Shown here piece by piece: positions 1-5,449 of a stretch of 5,449 nucleotides of DNA (position 1 is the stretch's first letter; each line of letters starts with the position of its first letter). A program made the translations under genes and the position numbers. The notes under the pieces were generated by a model. The model saw only the letters and a list, made by a program, of their open reading frames with translations. It had not been told where the DNA came from and did not search any database. This DNA comes from Anaerolineales bacterium UBA6663 (GTDB taxonomy: Bacteria; Chloroflexota; Anaerolineae; Anaerolineales; UBA6663). The DNA lies in NCBI GenBank assembly GCA_002455335.1, contig DKKP01000342.1, forward strand, positions 1,073 to 6,521, read 5' to 3'.

Positions 1-223
1 CCAGACGCGCATAGTGGCGGGCGTAGTCGGGGCCGGTGTAGGCCCAGTGCAGATCACGCAGACCGAAGCCGGTATGGTGACACAGACGCGGCATCCCGCC
101 GGCCTCATCCTCGCGATCGACAACGACGACGCGCTTCACGCCCAGGCGCTTCAGCGTGATCGCGGCCGACAGACCGGCCGGGCCGGCGCCAACGATCAAG
201 ACATCCGTCTGATCAACCGACAT
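1..223 (-). CDS. FAD/NAD(P)-dependent oxidoreductase, N-terminal part (cut by window edge)
   Basis: The first 74 codons of a flavoprotein whose remainder lies beyond position 1. The N-terminus holds a Rossmann dinucleotide-binding site: a beta strand, then GAGPAG (G12, G14, G17), a helix, and a second strand ending in acidic D36, expected to contact the FAD ribose. Next come the segment GGMPRLCHHTGFG (residues 42-54, with C48) and TGPDYAR. This resembles the pyridine nucleotide-disulfide oxidoreductase-like proteins that sit beside BFD-containing glycerol-3-phosphate dehydrogenases in Thermotoga and clostridia, so I infer it is the partner subunit, possibly passing electrons from the dehydrogenase to NAD(P) or another acceptor. 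ATG at 223 is chosen because GGAGG lies 6 nt upstream and the Rossmann strand begins at once. The start overlaps the end of the upstream gene by 11 bp, so translational coupling is likely. The flavoprotein call is firm; the exact reaction is unknown. Confidence 0.88.
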   Translation of the reverse strand, partial: MSVDQTDVLIVGAGPAGLSAAITLKRLGVKRVVVVDREDEAGGMPRLCHHTGFGLRDLHWAYTGPDYARHYARL

Positions 224-1634
224 GATCCGCCTCCATCTGGAGCAGGCGCTCCGGCGATTGTTGCGTCTCGGCGGCCAGGCCAGCGACGAGCGCCGCGTGA
301 CAGTTGAACCCCTGGCAGCGCCCCTGCAACGCCCGGGTGCGTCGACGCAGCCCATCGACCGTACGGGCCGGGATGACGGCCCGGGCCGCATCCCGAATCT
401 CGCCCAGTGAGACCCGCTCGCAATGGCACACGATCTGGCCATAGGTTGGGTCGGCCGCAATCAAATCGGCGGATTGATACGGGCGCAGCCCGGCCTCGCC
501 GATGGAGGGCATCCGCACCGGCATGAATTCGCCCTTGGTCGTGAGCGTCACCCCGGCGCCATGCAGGAGCTCGGCGACGTGCTCGGCGATGCCCAGACAC
601 CCCGAGACGCCGGTCGAGCGGATGCCGCCCACACACACGTAACGCTGATCGGCATAGAGGTGGATCTGGTAGTCGCTGTGCTCGGTGGCCGCCCGCAGCC
701 CGGCATAAGTGGCCGTGACTTCTTCCCGCATCAGTTCGGGCAGGATGGCTTCGCCCTTCTCCCACAACGCCTTCAGCCCGGCCGCGCTTGTGCCGGTGTC
801 GGTCTTGTCGAGCAGGTCTTCGGCCGTCGGGCCGAGCATGACGTTGCCGTAGACCGTCGGGCTGATCAACACGCCCTTGGTGATGGCAGTGGGCACGGGG
901 AGCAGGATGTGGTTGACGAGGCCGCGCGCGAACTTGTCGAACACGATCAACTCGCCGCGACGCGGGGTGACCGTGAAATCGCGATGCCCGAGCAGGCGAT
1001 TGATCTCATCCGAGTACAGACCGGCGGCGTTGATGACGGTGCGACAACGTACGACGCCGCCCGGCCCTCGAAGCGTGTACGTGCCATCGCGCTCCGACAC
1101 GATCTCGCGGATCGGATGATCGAGCAGCAAGTGCGTCCCGTTCAGCACGGCCTGGGTCGCCAGGGCCAGCGACAGGGTGTACGGGCAGAAGATCGCCTCG
1201 CCCGGCACCCACAACCCGCCTAACGCGCCCGGCGCCAGATGCGGCTCGCGGTGATAGACCTCCTCGGCCGATACGATCGAGACGTCGGTGTCGCCGTTCT
1301 GGTGCGCGCGCTCGAGCAAACCCGGGAGCGCCTTGCGCTGATCGTCATTCCAGGCGACCAGCAGGCCGCCCAGCATCTCGAACGGGACGCCGGCCTCAGG
1401 CACGTATTGCCGGAGCAATGCGTCGCTGCGCCGCACAAGACGCGCCTCCAGGCTGCCGGGCTTGGCGTCGTAGCCGGTGTGCCAGATCGCGGTGTTGGCC
1501 TGCGATGTGCCCGTCCCCACATCCGCCTTGGCTTCGACGAGGGCGCAGGACACGTCATAGCGGGAAAGCTCGCGCGCAATCGCCGAGCCCACCACTCCTG
1601 CGCCGATGATGGCGATGTCGAACATGTTGTCCAT
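213..1634 (-). CDS. GlpA-like FAD-dependent dehydrogenase with C-terminal BFD [2Fe-2S] domain
   Basis: A 473-residue member of the DAO/GlpA flavoprotein family, probably glycerol-3-phosphate dehydrogenase or a relative oxidising a hydroxy-acid or polyol phosphate. It has an N-terminal FAD Rossmann site GAGVVG (G11, G13, G16) with acidic E34 ending the second strand, the family segment NAAGLYSD (202-209), and a late FAD-contacting stretch GGIRSTGVSG (336-345). A BFD-like domain follows from about residue 398, with cysteines in a C-x-C and C-x4-C arrangement (C403, C405, C440, C445), the usual ligand set for [2Fe-2S] in GlpA C-termini. E. coli GlpA is somewhat longer (about 540). No signal peptide or membrane helix is seen, so it is cytosolic or docked to a partner. 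ATG at 1634 is chosen because AAGGAGG lies 10 nt upstream and the Rossmann strand follows directly; the frame stays open to 1772 but that stretch runs into the preceding phosphatase gene. L-2-hydroxyglutarate oxidase-like specificity is the main alternative. Confidence 0.9.
   Translation of the reverse strand: MDNMFDIAIIGAGVVGSAIARELSRYDVSCALVEAKADVGTGTSQANTAIWHTGYDAKPGSLEARLVRRSDALLRQYVPEAGVPFEMLGGLLVAWNDDQRKALPGLLERAHQNGDTDVSIVSAEEVYHREPHLAPGALGGLWVPGEAIFCPYTLSLALATQAVLNGTHLLLDHPIREIVSERDGTYTLRGPGGVVRCRTVINAAGLYSDEINRLLGHRDFTVTPRRGELIVFDKFARGLVNHILLPVPTAITKGVLISPTVYGNVMLGPTAEDLLDKTDTGTSAAGLKALWEKGEAILPELMREEVTATYAGLRAATEHSDYQIHLYADQRYVCVGGIRSTGVSGCLGIAEHVAELLHGAGVTLTTKGEFMPVRMPSIGEAGLRPYQSADLIAADPTYGQIVCHCERVSLGEIRDAARAVIPARTVDGLRRRTRALQGRCQGFNCHAALVAGLAAETQQSPERLLQMEADHVG
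230..234 (-). promoter_or_regulatory. Shine-Dalgarno GGAGG for the second FAD oxidoreductase
   Basis: On the minus strand GGAGG is followed by a 6-nt spacer and ATG at 223-221. The site lies inside the last codons of the GlpA-like gene, which supports both the chosen start and coupled translation of the two flavoproteins. Confidence 0.7.
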
Positions 1635-1644
1635 AGGGCTACCG

Positions 1645-1651
1645 CCTCCTT
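1645..1651 (-). promoter_or_regulatory. Shine-Dalgarno AAGGAGG for the GlpA-like gene
   Basis: A full AAGGAGG on the minus strand, 10 nt before the ATG at 1634-1632. It is the strongest ribosome binding site in the window and decides the start against an in-frame upstream ATG at 1772 and a second ATG three codons downstream. It lies in the 64-bp gap after the phosphatase gene, where I see no clear promoter or terminator. Confidence 0.8.
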
Positions 1652-1698
1652 CGCTGCGCGCGGCCGACCCGCGGGGATTCGGGCGTCCGCGTAACCGC

Positions 1699-2523
1699 TC
1701 ACGGATAGTCGCGTCGTTCCGGCAGATTGACGGCCAGGTACTCCGCCACTGCGCCGATATTGGGGAAGACAAGATCCGGCGGGTGCGGGGCCCCCGCCAC
1801 GCGCTCGAGGCTGGTTTCGCCGGTCAGCACCAGCATCGTCGGGATGCCGGCCGAGGCGCCCAACGCGATGTCGGTGTCGAGCTGGTCGCCGATCATGCAA
1901 AGCGCCGACACCGGGACCCCGGCGCGCGCGGCGGCCTGCTCGGCGATGATCCGATTGGGTTTGCCGATCACCAGATCAGGGTCGCGCCCGGCGGCGCCGC
2001 GCACGAAGGCGATGGTCGCGCCGATGTCGGGCATGTAGCCCGTGTCGGTCACACAGGTGAAATCGGGATGGGTCGCAAAGTACGGCCGACCGGCGCGCAC
2101 GTGATTGCAAAGGGTCCAGAGCTTGGCATACGTCAGCCCGGTGTCGAAGCCGAGCACCACGAGATCCGGTGCGTCGTCGTCGAGCGTGAAGCCCCGCGAC
2201 GTGAACTCGCCTTCGAGCGCGGGCGTGCCGACGACGTACACGCGCGCGCCGGGGTACGCGTCCTGGAGATGCGCCGCCGTCGCCGCGCCTGAGGTCAACA
2301 CGCGTTCCACACCGGTCGGTAATCCCAGCCGGGTGAGCTTCTCGGAGTACTGGCGCGCGTCCTTGGATGAATTGTTGGTCAAAAAGATGAAGCGCTGTTC
2401 GCGCGAGGTCAGCACATCCATCATCCGATGGACGCCCTCGATCAGCTGATCGCCCAGATAGAATGTGCCGTCCATGTCGAGCAGGAAACAGCGCACAGCC
2501 GCCAGTCGATTTGGGTCAAGCAT
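1699..2523 (-). CDS. HAD subfamily IIA phosphatase (NagD / phosphoglycolate phosphatase-like)
   Basis: A 274-residue haloacid dehalogenase superfamily hydrolase of usual length for subfamily IIA, acting on a small phosphate ester in the cytosol. All four HAD motifs are present: motif I DMDGT (nucleophile D16, acid/base D18), motif II LTNNSS (48-53), motif III lysine in IGKPN (K188), and motif IV GDQLDTD (D213, D218; Mg2+ ligands). The roughly 85-185 segment between motifs II and III is the C2 cap typical of NagD, 4-nitrophenylphosphatase and mammalian PGP. Relatives include glycerol-3-phosphate phosphatases (mammalian PGP, mycobacterial Rv1692), which fits the glycerophosphate context, but specificity cannot be read from sequence. 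ATG at 2523 is chosen because motif I follows at the family-typical distance; its first bases overlap the kinase stop (ATGCTTGA, 8 bp) and the upstream SD is weak (AGGGGG about 12 nt away), so translation probably depends on coupling. The frame's extension to 2691 is kinase-coding sequence. Confidence 0.9.
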   Translation of the reverse strand: MLDPNRLAAVRCFLLDMDGTFYLGDQLIEGVHRMMDVLTSREQRFIFLTNNSSKDARQYSEKLTRLGLPTGVERVLTSGAATAAHLQDAYPGARVYVVGTPALEGEFTSRGFTLDDDAPDLVVLGFDTGLTYAKLWTLCNHVRAGRPYFATHPDFTCVTDTGYMPDIGATIAFVRGAAGRDPDLVIGKPNRIIAEQAAARAGVPVSALCMIGDQLDTDIALGASAGIPTMLVLTGETSLERVAGAPHPPDLVFPNIGAVAEYLAVNLPERRDYP

Positions 2524-4078
2524 AGCCGGCAAAGACCCCCTGAGATGCGGAAGATTGGAAACGCGCTGCGGCTTCGAAGGCCGGAACCAGCGCCTGGTAG
2601 ACCTCGCGGTACAGGGCGTAGGTCTCCTGATACACAGCCCACTCGCGTGGGCGCGGCTCGAAGCGTTCTGCGATACGCACAACTGCATCACACGCTTCGG
2701 TCAACGTGGCGCAGGCCCCGATGCCGATCAGGGCCAGCAACCCCGCGCCCAGCGCCGTCGCTTCGGATGTCTGCGGTACGGCCACCGGCAGGCCCGTCAC
2801 ATCGGCCTTGATCTGGTTCCACAAGCGGCTCCGGGCGCCGCCACCCATCACGCGCAGCTCACGCGGCTCGGCCCCGATGGCGGCCATGCGATCGGTCAGA
2901 TCGCGCACGGCGTAGGCCGAGCCTTCGAGGATGGCGCGCGCGAAGTGGGCGCGGGTGTGCGCCAGCGTGAACCCGAAGTAGGTGCCGCGCGCCGATTCGT
3001 TCCAGGTGGGCGTGGTGGCCCCCATCAGACAGGGCAGGAAGATCAGGCCCTGCGATCCCGCCGGCGCCTGGCTCGCGATCACGTCGAGCAGGGCGTAAGG
3101 GCTGATGCCCGCGCGCGCGGCAGTCTCGGCCTCGGCCTGGCCAAAGTGATCGCGAAACCAACGGTAGTTCACGCCCGAGACGAAGCCCGGGTTCTCGAGC
3201 AGCCACAGCTCGGGGTGGGCGTGGCAATGGGTCTCGATCAGACCGGTGGCGTCGATGGCCGGGAACGCGCTCACCGCGCAAACCGGCTCGGCAGTGCCCA
3301 CGATGTCGGCGACCAGCCCAGGCCCGATCACGCCCGCGCCAAGACAGGCGGCGTGCTCGTCGCCGCTGCCCACCACCACCTGAGTCGCCGTGGCCAGGCC
3401 AAGCGAGGCCGCGATGCGCGGCAGGATCCGGCCCAAAGGCTCGGTCGCCGGTCTGACCGGTGGAAGCAGTCCGCTGTCGATGCCGAACTGGGCGCACATC
3501 GCGGGCGACCAATTCTTGGTCTGGATGTCGAGCAGCAGCGCGGCCGAGGCGTTCGAGTAGTCGATGGCCTTCTCACCGGTCAGGTGGTAGGCCATGTAAC
3601 TGCCGGGCTGCATGAAGCTGGCGGTCCGTTCATAGATCTCGGGCTGATGGTCCGCGACCCAACGGATCTTGGGCGCCACATGGCTCGGGTCGAGATTGAG
3701 GCCGGTCAGATCGAGCACAGCCTTCGCGCCGAGCGAGTCGCGCACCCGGTCGCATTGAACCGTGGCGCGCCGATCCATCCACAGGATCGCCGGGCGGAGT
3801 GGTCGGCCGGTTGCATCCAGCGGCACCACGCTCTCGACCTGGCTCGCCAGCCCGAGGCCGCGCACTTGCTCTGGGCGAACGCCGGTCGTGGCCAGGAGTT
3901 GCTGGATGGCCTCCGCCAGCGCGACGGTCCACCGCTCCACCGGCTGCTCGGCCCATACCGGCCTGGGATAGTCGATGGCGTAGGCGGCCGACGCTTCGCC
4001 CAGCACCGTACCCTCGTACGACAGGAGGACGGCCTTGGTGCTTTGCGAACCGACGTCACAGCCAATGACGTAATCCAT
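2516..4078 (-). CDS. FGGY-family carbohydrate/polyol kinase (xylulokinase-like)
   Basis: A 520-residue ATP-dependent kinase of the FGGY family, which phosphorylates sugars or polyols such as xylulose, ribulose, erythritol or glycerol. The N-terminal actin-like domain opens with the phosphate-binding loop GCDVGSQSTKAVL (D8); ILWMDRR (98-104) corresponds to the substrate-contacting WND-R region of xylulokinases. GSGDEHAACLGAG (237-249) carries D240, the likely catalytic base. The second domain holds GVNYRWFRDHFG (302-313) and the FGGY signature region VMGGGARSRLWNQIKADV (410-427), followed by SEATALGAG. Classical GlpK hallmarks (DQGTTSSR at the N-terminus) are absent, so this is not an obvious glycerol kinase. 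The length is normal for the family. ATG at 4078 is preferred over an in-frame GTG at 4084; neither has a good SD, so the start is uncertain by two codons. It follows GDPD after a 107-bp spacer with a hairpin and overlaps the phosphatase gene by 8 bp. Confidence 0.9.
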   Translation of the reverse strand: MDYVIGCDVGSQSTKAVLLSYEGTVLGEASAAYAIDYPRPVWAEQPVERWTVALAEAIQQLLATTGVRPEQVRGLGLASQVESVVPLDATGRPLRPAILWMDRRATVQCDRVRDSLGAKAVLDLTGLNLDPSHVAPKIRWVADHQPEIYERTASFMQPGSYMAYHLTGEKAIDYSNASAALLLDIQTKNWSPAMCAQFGIDSGLLPPVRPATEPLGRILPRIAASLGLATATQVVVGSGDEHAACLGAGVIGPGLVADIVGTAEPVCAVSAFPAIDATGLIETHCHAHPELWLLENPGFVSGVNYRWFRDHFGQAEAETAARAGISPYALLDVIASQAPAGSQGLIFLPCLMGATTPTWNESARGTYFGFTLAHTRAHFARAILEGSAYAVRDLTDRMAAIGAEPRELRVMGGGARSRLWNQIKADVTGLPVAVPQTSEATALGAGLLALIGIGACATLTEACDAVVRIAERFEPRPREWAVYQETYALYREVYQALVPAFEAAARFQSSASQGVFAGYA

Positions 4079-4109
4079 AGCCACGATCAGAACCGAGATG
4101 GAACAGAGA

Positions 4110-4154
4110 GGCGCTGCCCGTCCCTGGCGCGAAGAGCCCTCGCTGGGCAGCGCC
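4110..4154 (-). terminator. Intercistronic hairpin between GDPD and the kinase (weak terminator, attenuator or RNA-processing element)
   Basis: A perfect 10-bp inverted repeat, GGCGCTGCCC (4110-4119) and GGGCAGCGCC (4145-4154), is separated by 25 nt that contain a small extra pairing (GGC/GCC). It lies 31 bp past the GDPD stop and 31 bp before the kinase ATG. In the gene direction the stem is followed by UCUCUGUUCC, pyrimidine-rich but with no true U run, so full intrinsic termination is doubtful. Each arm is itself nearly palindromic (GGGC-GCT-GCCC), so alternative small hairpins are possible. Partial termination, stabilisation of the upstream ABC-GDPD message, or attenuation would all fit. 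The inverted repeat is seen directly; its function is inferred. Confidence 0.5.
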
Positions 4155-4185
4155 CGGCTTTCTTCTGTGTGTCGCCGATAGATCG

Positions 4186-4974
4186 TCAGGCCCGGACAGG
4201 GCGCATCCGGTCCAGCACATCCAGCATCAGGCGCACGTCATCGCCCATCACCGCATCTGCGCCCAACTCGATGCTCAAGACCAGGCTGGCCTCGTCGGTG
4301 GTCGACCACGACCAGACAGCCACATCGATCGCATGCAGCGCCTGGATGACTTCGGGCGTGAGCACCGTGTACTGGTGCTGGAGCACGGGCGCCGGGAAGG
4401 CCTGCACCTGCCGGACCGCCTCAGGCGGATCCGCCGGCGCGTCGTCGGGCAAACGCTCGGGCGCGAGCAGGAGCTCCGAGCACTGCGCCTTGGCCAGCTT
4501 GAGCGCGTCGTGGTTATAGGCGCTCATGAACGCTTTCTCGAGCATGTCGTGCTTGATGAACAGACCCAGCAGCGCGATCGCGATGCGCTTCGACACGTCG
4601 GGGTCGCCGCCCTTGACCTCGAAGCAGGCGTAGATCCCGGCCTCCTTGAAGAGCAACAGCGTCTCCTCAGTCAGCGGGATGCGCTCGCCGGCAAACGCGG
4701 GGTTGAACTTGCGACCCGCGTCGAGCCGCCGGACCTCGTCCCACGTGGCGGCGTTGACGCGCCCATGCCCATCTGTGGTGCGATCGAGCGTCGCGTCGTG
4801 GATCATGACCAGCTGCCCGTCGGACGTGAGGTTGACGTCGCACTCGATCATCTCGACGCCCATCTCGATCGCCTGACGGTAGGCGATCTGGGTGTTCTCG
4901 GGATAGGCGATCGAATGGCCGCGATGCGCCACAGACAGTGGGCGGCTGCTGCGGATCCAGGGGTTGATAGACAT
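4186..4974 (-). CDS. Cytoplasmic glycerophosphodiester phosphodiesterase (GDPD family)
   Basis: A 262-residue TIM-barrel enzyme that hydrolyses glycerophosphodiesters (glycerophosphocholine, -ethanolamine, -glycerol and the like) to sn-glycerol-3-phosphate and an alcohol. Catalytic and metal-binding residues are in the usual order: HRGHS (H17, R18), PENT (E26, N27), IECDV (E44, D46), MIHD (H59), FEVK (E119, K121), then VWSW near the C-terminal strand (220-223). H17 and H59 are the expected general acid/base pair and E44, D46 and E119 the Ca2+/Mg2+ ligands. There is no signal peptide, so it should act on imported substrate, like cytosolic UgpQ rather than periplasmic GlpQ; length also suits UgpQ-type enzymes. 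ATG at 4974 has AAAGGA 12 nt upstream; an in-frame ATG at 4995 would add seven residues but lacks an SD. It lies 28 bp after an ABC importer ATPase, suggesting that transporter supplies its substrate. A small deviation is MGDD (243-246) where relatives often have TD. Confidence 0.93.
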   Translation of the reverse strand: MSINPWIRSSRPLSVAHRGHSIAYPENTQIAYRQAIEMGVEMIECDVNLTSDGQLVMIHDATLDRTTDGHGRVNAATWDEVRRLDAGRKFNPAFAGERIPLTEETLLLFKEAGIYACFEVKGGDPDVSKRIAIALLGLFIKHDMLEKAFMSAYNHDALKLAKAQCSELLLAPERLPDDAPADPPEAVRQVQAFPAPVLQHQYTVLTPEVIQALHAIDVAVWSWSTTDEASLVLSIELGADAVMGDDVRLMLDVLDRMRPVRA

Positions 4975-4986
4975 TATCGGAAAGGG

Positions 4987-4992
4987 TCCTTT
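4987..4992 (-). promoter_or_regulatory. Shine-Dalgarno AAAGGA for GDPD, within a small palindrome
   Basis: AAAGGA on the minus strand lies 12 nt before the ATG at 4974-4972, a slightly long spacing. It forms half of the imperfect palindrome AAAGGACCCTTT (4981-4992), with 5-bp arms around a 2-nt centre. The overlapping ATG at 4995-4993 is the alternative start. The palindrome could pair in the message and limit initiation, but it is short and may be chance. Confidence 0.45.
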
Positions 4993-5002
4993 CATGAGCC
5001 GG

Positions 5003-5449
5003 TTACGACTTGATCGCCCCGCTGAGTGTGAGCGTGTCGGCGAAATGGCAGGCGGCAAAGCGGCCGGCGTGAACCTCGCGCCACTCCGGCACCTGCGTCT
5101 TGCAGATGTCCTTGGCATACTGGCAGCGCGGGTGGAAGTGGCAACCCGGCGGCGGGTTGGCCGGGCTCGGGATCTCGCCCTCGAGGATCTTGGGCTTCAT
5201 CACCTCGTCCGGGTCGAGCGCCGGGATGGCCGACATCAGCGCCTCGGTGTATGGGTGCAGCGGCTGATAGAACAGATCGGCCGTCGGCGCCAACTCCACG
5301 ATCCGGCCCAGGTACATGACGGCCACGCGATCGCTGACATGCTCGACCACGCTCAGGTCATGGGCGACGAACAGATAAGTCAGACCCAGCTCCTGTTGCA
5401 TGTCCATCAGCAGGTTGAGGATCTGGGCCTGGATCGAGACGTCGAGCGC
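5003..5449 (-). CDS. Peptide/nickel-type ABC transporter ATP-binding protein, C-terminal part (DppF/OppF-like, cut by window edge)
   Basis: The last 148 residues of an ABC ATPase that powers a solute importer at the cytoplasmic face of the membrane. The fragment opens at the D-loop ([14 protein letters not shown]), just after Walker B, and continues with the H-loop [17 protein letters not shown] (switch histidine at fragment residue 30). This form is more like OppF/DppF than OppD/DppD, which usually read THDL-VV. The C-terminal oligopeptide-transporter domain follows, with HPYTEAL and four cysteines at fragment residues 103, 109, 116 and 134 (C-x5-C-x6-C-x17-C). Structures of related dipeptide transporter ATPases have shown a [4Fe-4S] cluster in this domain. 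The Walker A and ABC signature motifs lie outside the window. F-type ATPases are commonly last in a dpp/opp-type operon, so the permeases and binding protein are probably upstream. The family takes peptides, nickel, sugars and other solutes; the GDPD next to it hints at a glycerophosphodiester, but that is unproven. Confidence 0.92.
   Translation of the reverse strand, partial: ALDVSIQAQILNLLMDMQQELGLTYLFVAHDLSVVEHVSDRVAVMYLGRIVELAPTADLFYQPLHPYTEALMSAIPALDPDEVMKPKILEGEIPSPANPPPGCHFHPRCQYAKDICKTQVPEWREVHAGRFAACHFADTLTLSGAIKS

Noticed and set aside
423..1223. A 266-codon plus-strand open frame
   Set aside because: Antisense to the GlpA-like gene, with no recognisable domain and no supporting ribosome site; a GC-driven shadow.
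1635..1698. Promoter or terminator in the 64-bp gap before the GlpA-like gene
   Set aside because: Apart from the SD, I see only GC-rich sequence with short self-complementary bits (such as CCCGCGGG) and no convincing -35/-10 pair or U-tailed hairpin.
1635..1772. N-terminal extension of the GlpA-like protein by 46 residues
   Set aside because: The extension overlaps the end of the phosphatase gene in another frame, is unlike a Rossmann N-terminus, and the strong AAGGAGG favours the ATG at 1634.
1606..2292. A 228-codon plus-strand open frame
   Set aside because: Antisense to the HAD phosphatase and the start of the GlpA-like gene; low-complexity composition and no motif.
2524..2691. N-terminal extension of the HAD phosphatase by 56 residues
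   Set aside because: The stretch is the C-terminal coding region of the kinase read in another frame; HAD motif I normally lies near the N-terminus, as it does from the ATG at 2523.
2465..4519. A 684-codon plus-strand open frame
   Set aside because: It lies antisense across the kinase and into GDPD, whose motifs are unmistakable. Its own translation is arginine-, glycine- and alanine-rich with no domain I recognise. Long antisense frames are expected in GC-rich coding DNA.
4333..5013. A 226-codon plus-strand open frame
   Set aside because: Antisense to GDPD, rich in Arg, Gly and Leu, with no domain recognised.
1..5449. tRNA, rRNA, CRISPR array, insertion sequence or phage/defence genes
   Set aside because: Nearly all sequence is accounted for by six metabolic genes and short spacers; no repeat arrays, transposase motifs, terminal repeats or tRNA-like folds were noticed.

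Overview
The window is a GC-rich bacterial segment (about two thirds G+C by eye). All six supported genes lie on the minus strand, so transcription runs from high to low coordinates. The plus-strand open frames are mirror images of these genes. The lineage cannot be fixed from the sequence. A GC-rich, soil- or heat-associated bacterium such as a member of Chloroflexota or a similar phylum would fit, but this is a weak guess.

In transcription order the layout is as follows. (1) 5449-5003: the C-terminal part of a peptide/nickel-type (DppF/OppF-like) ABC transporter ATPase, cut by the window edge. (2) 4974-4186: a cytoplasmic glycerophosphodiester phosphodiesterase (GDPD). (3) A 107-bp spacer holding a perfect 10-bp inverted repeat. 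(4) 4078-2516: an FGGY-family carbohydrate/polyol kinase, closest in motifs to xylulokinase-like members. (5) 2523-1699: a HAD subfamily IIA (NagD/PGP-like) phosphatase, overlapping the kinase by 8 bp. (6) 1634-213: a GlpA-like FAD-dependent dehydrogenase with a C-terminal BFD-type [2Fe-2S] domain. (7) 223-1: the N-terminus of a second FAD/NAD(P)-dependent oxidoreductase, overlapping the previous gene by 11 bp and cut by the window edge.

The spacings (28, 107, -8, 64 and -11 bp) suggest one operon or two closely linked ones. The most economical reading is an uptake and catabolism cluster for glycerophosphodiesters or a related phosphorylated polyol. The ABC importer would bring in a solute, GDPD would release sn-glycerol-3-phosphate (G3P) plus an alcohol, and the GlpA-like/FAD-oxidoreductase pair would oxidise G3P to dihydroxyacetone phosphate. 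The FGGY kinase and HAD phosphatase would add or remove phosphate on a sugar or polyol in the same route. Each family is well supported by motifs. The joint pathway and every exact substrate are inference. Nothing here is clearly a new kind of system. The points of interest are the gene combination, the coupled kinase-phosphatase pair and the intercistronic hairpin.
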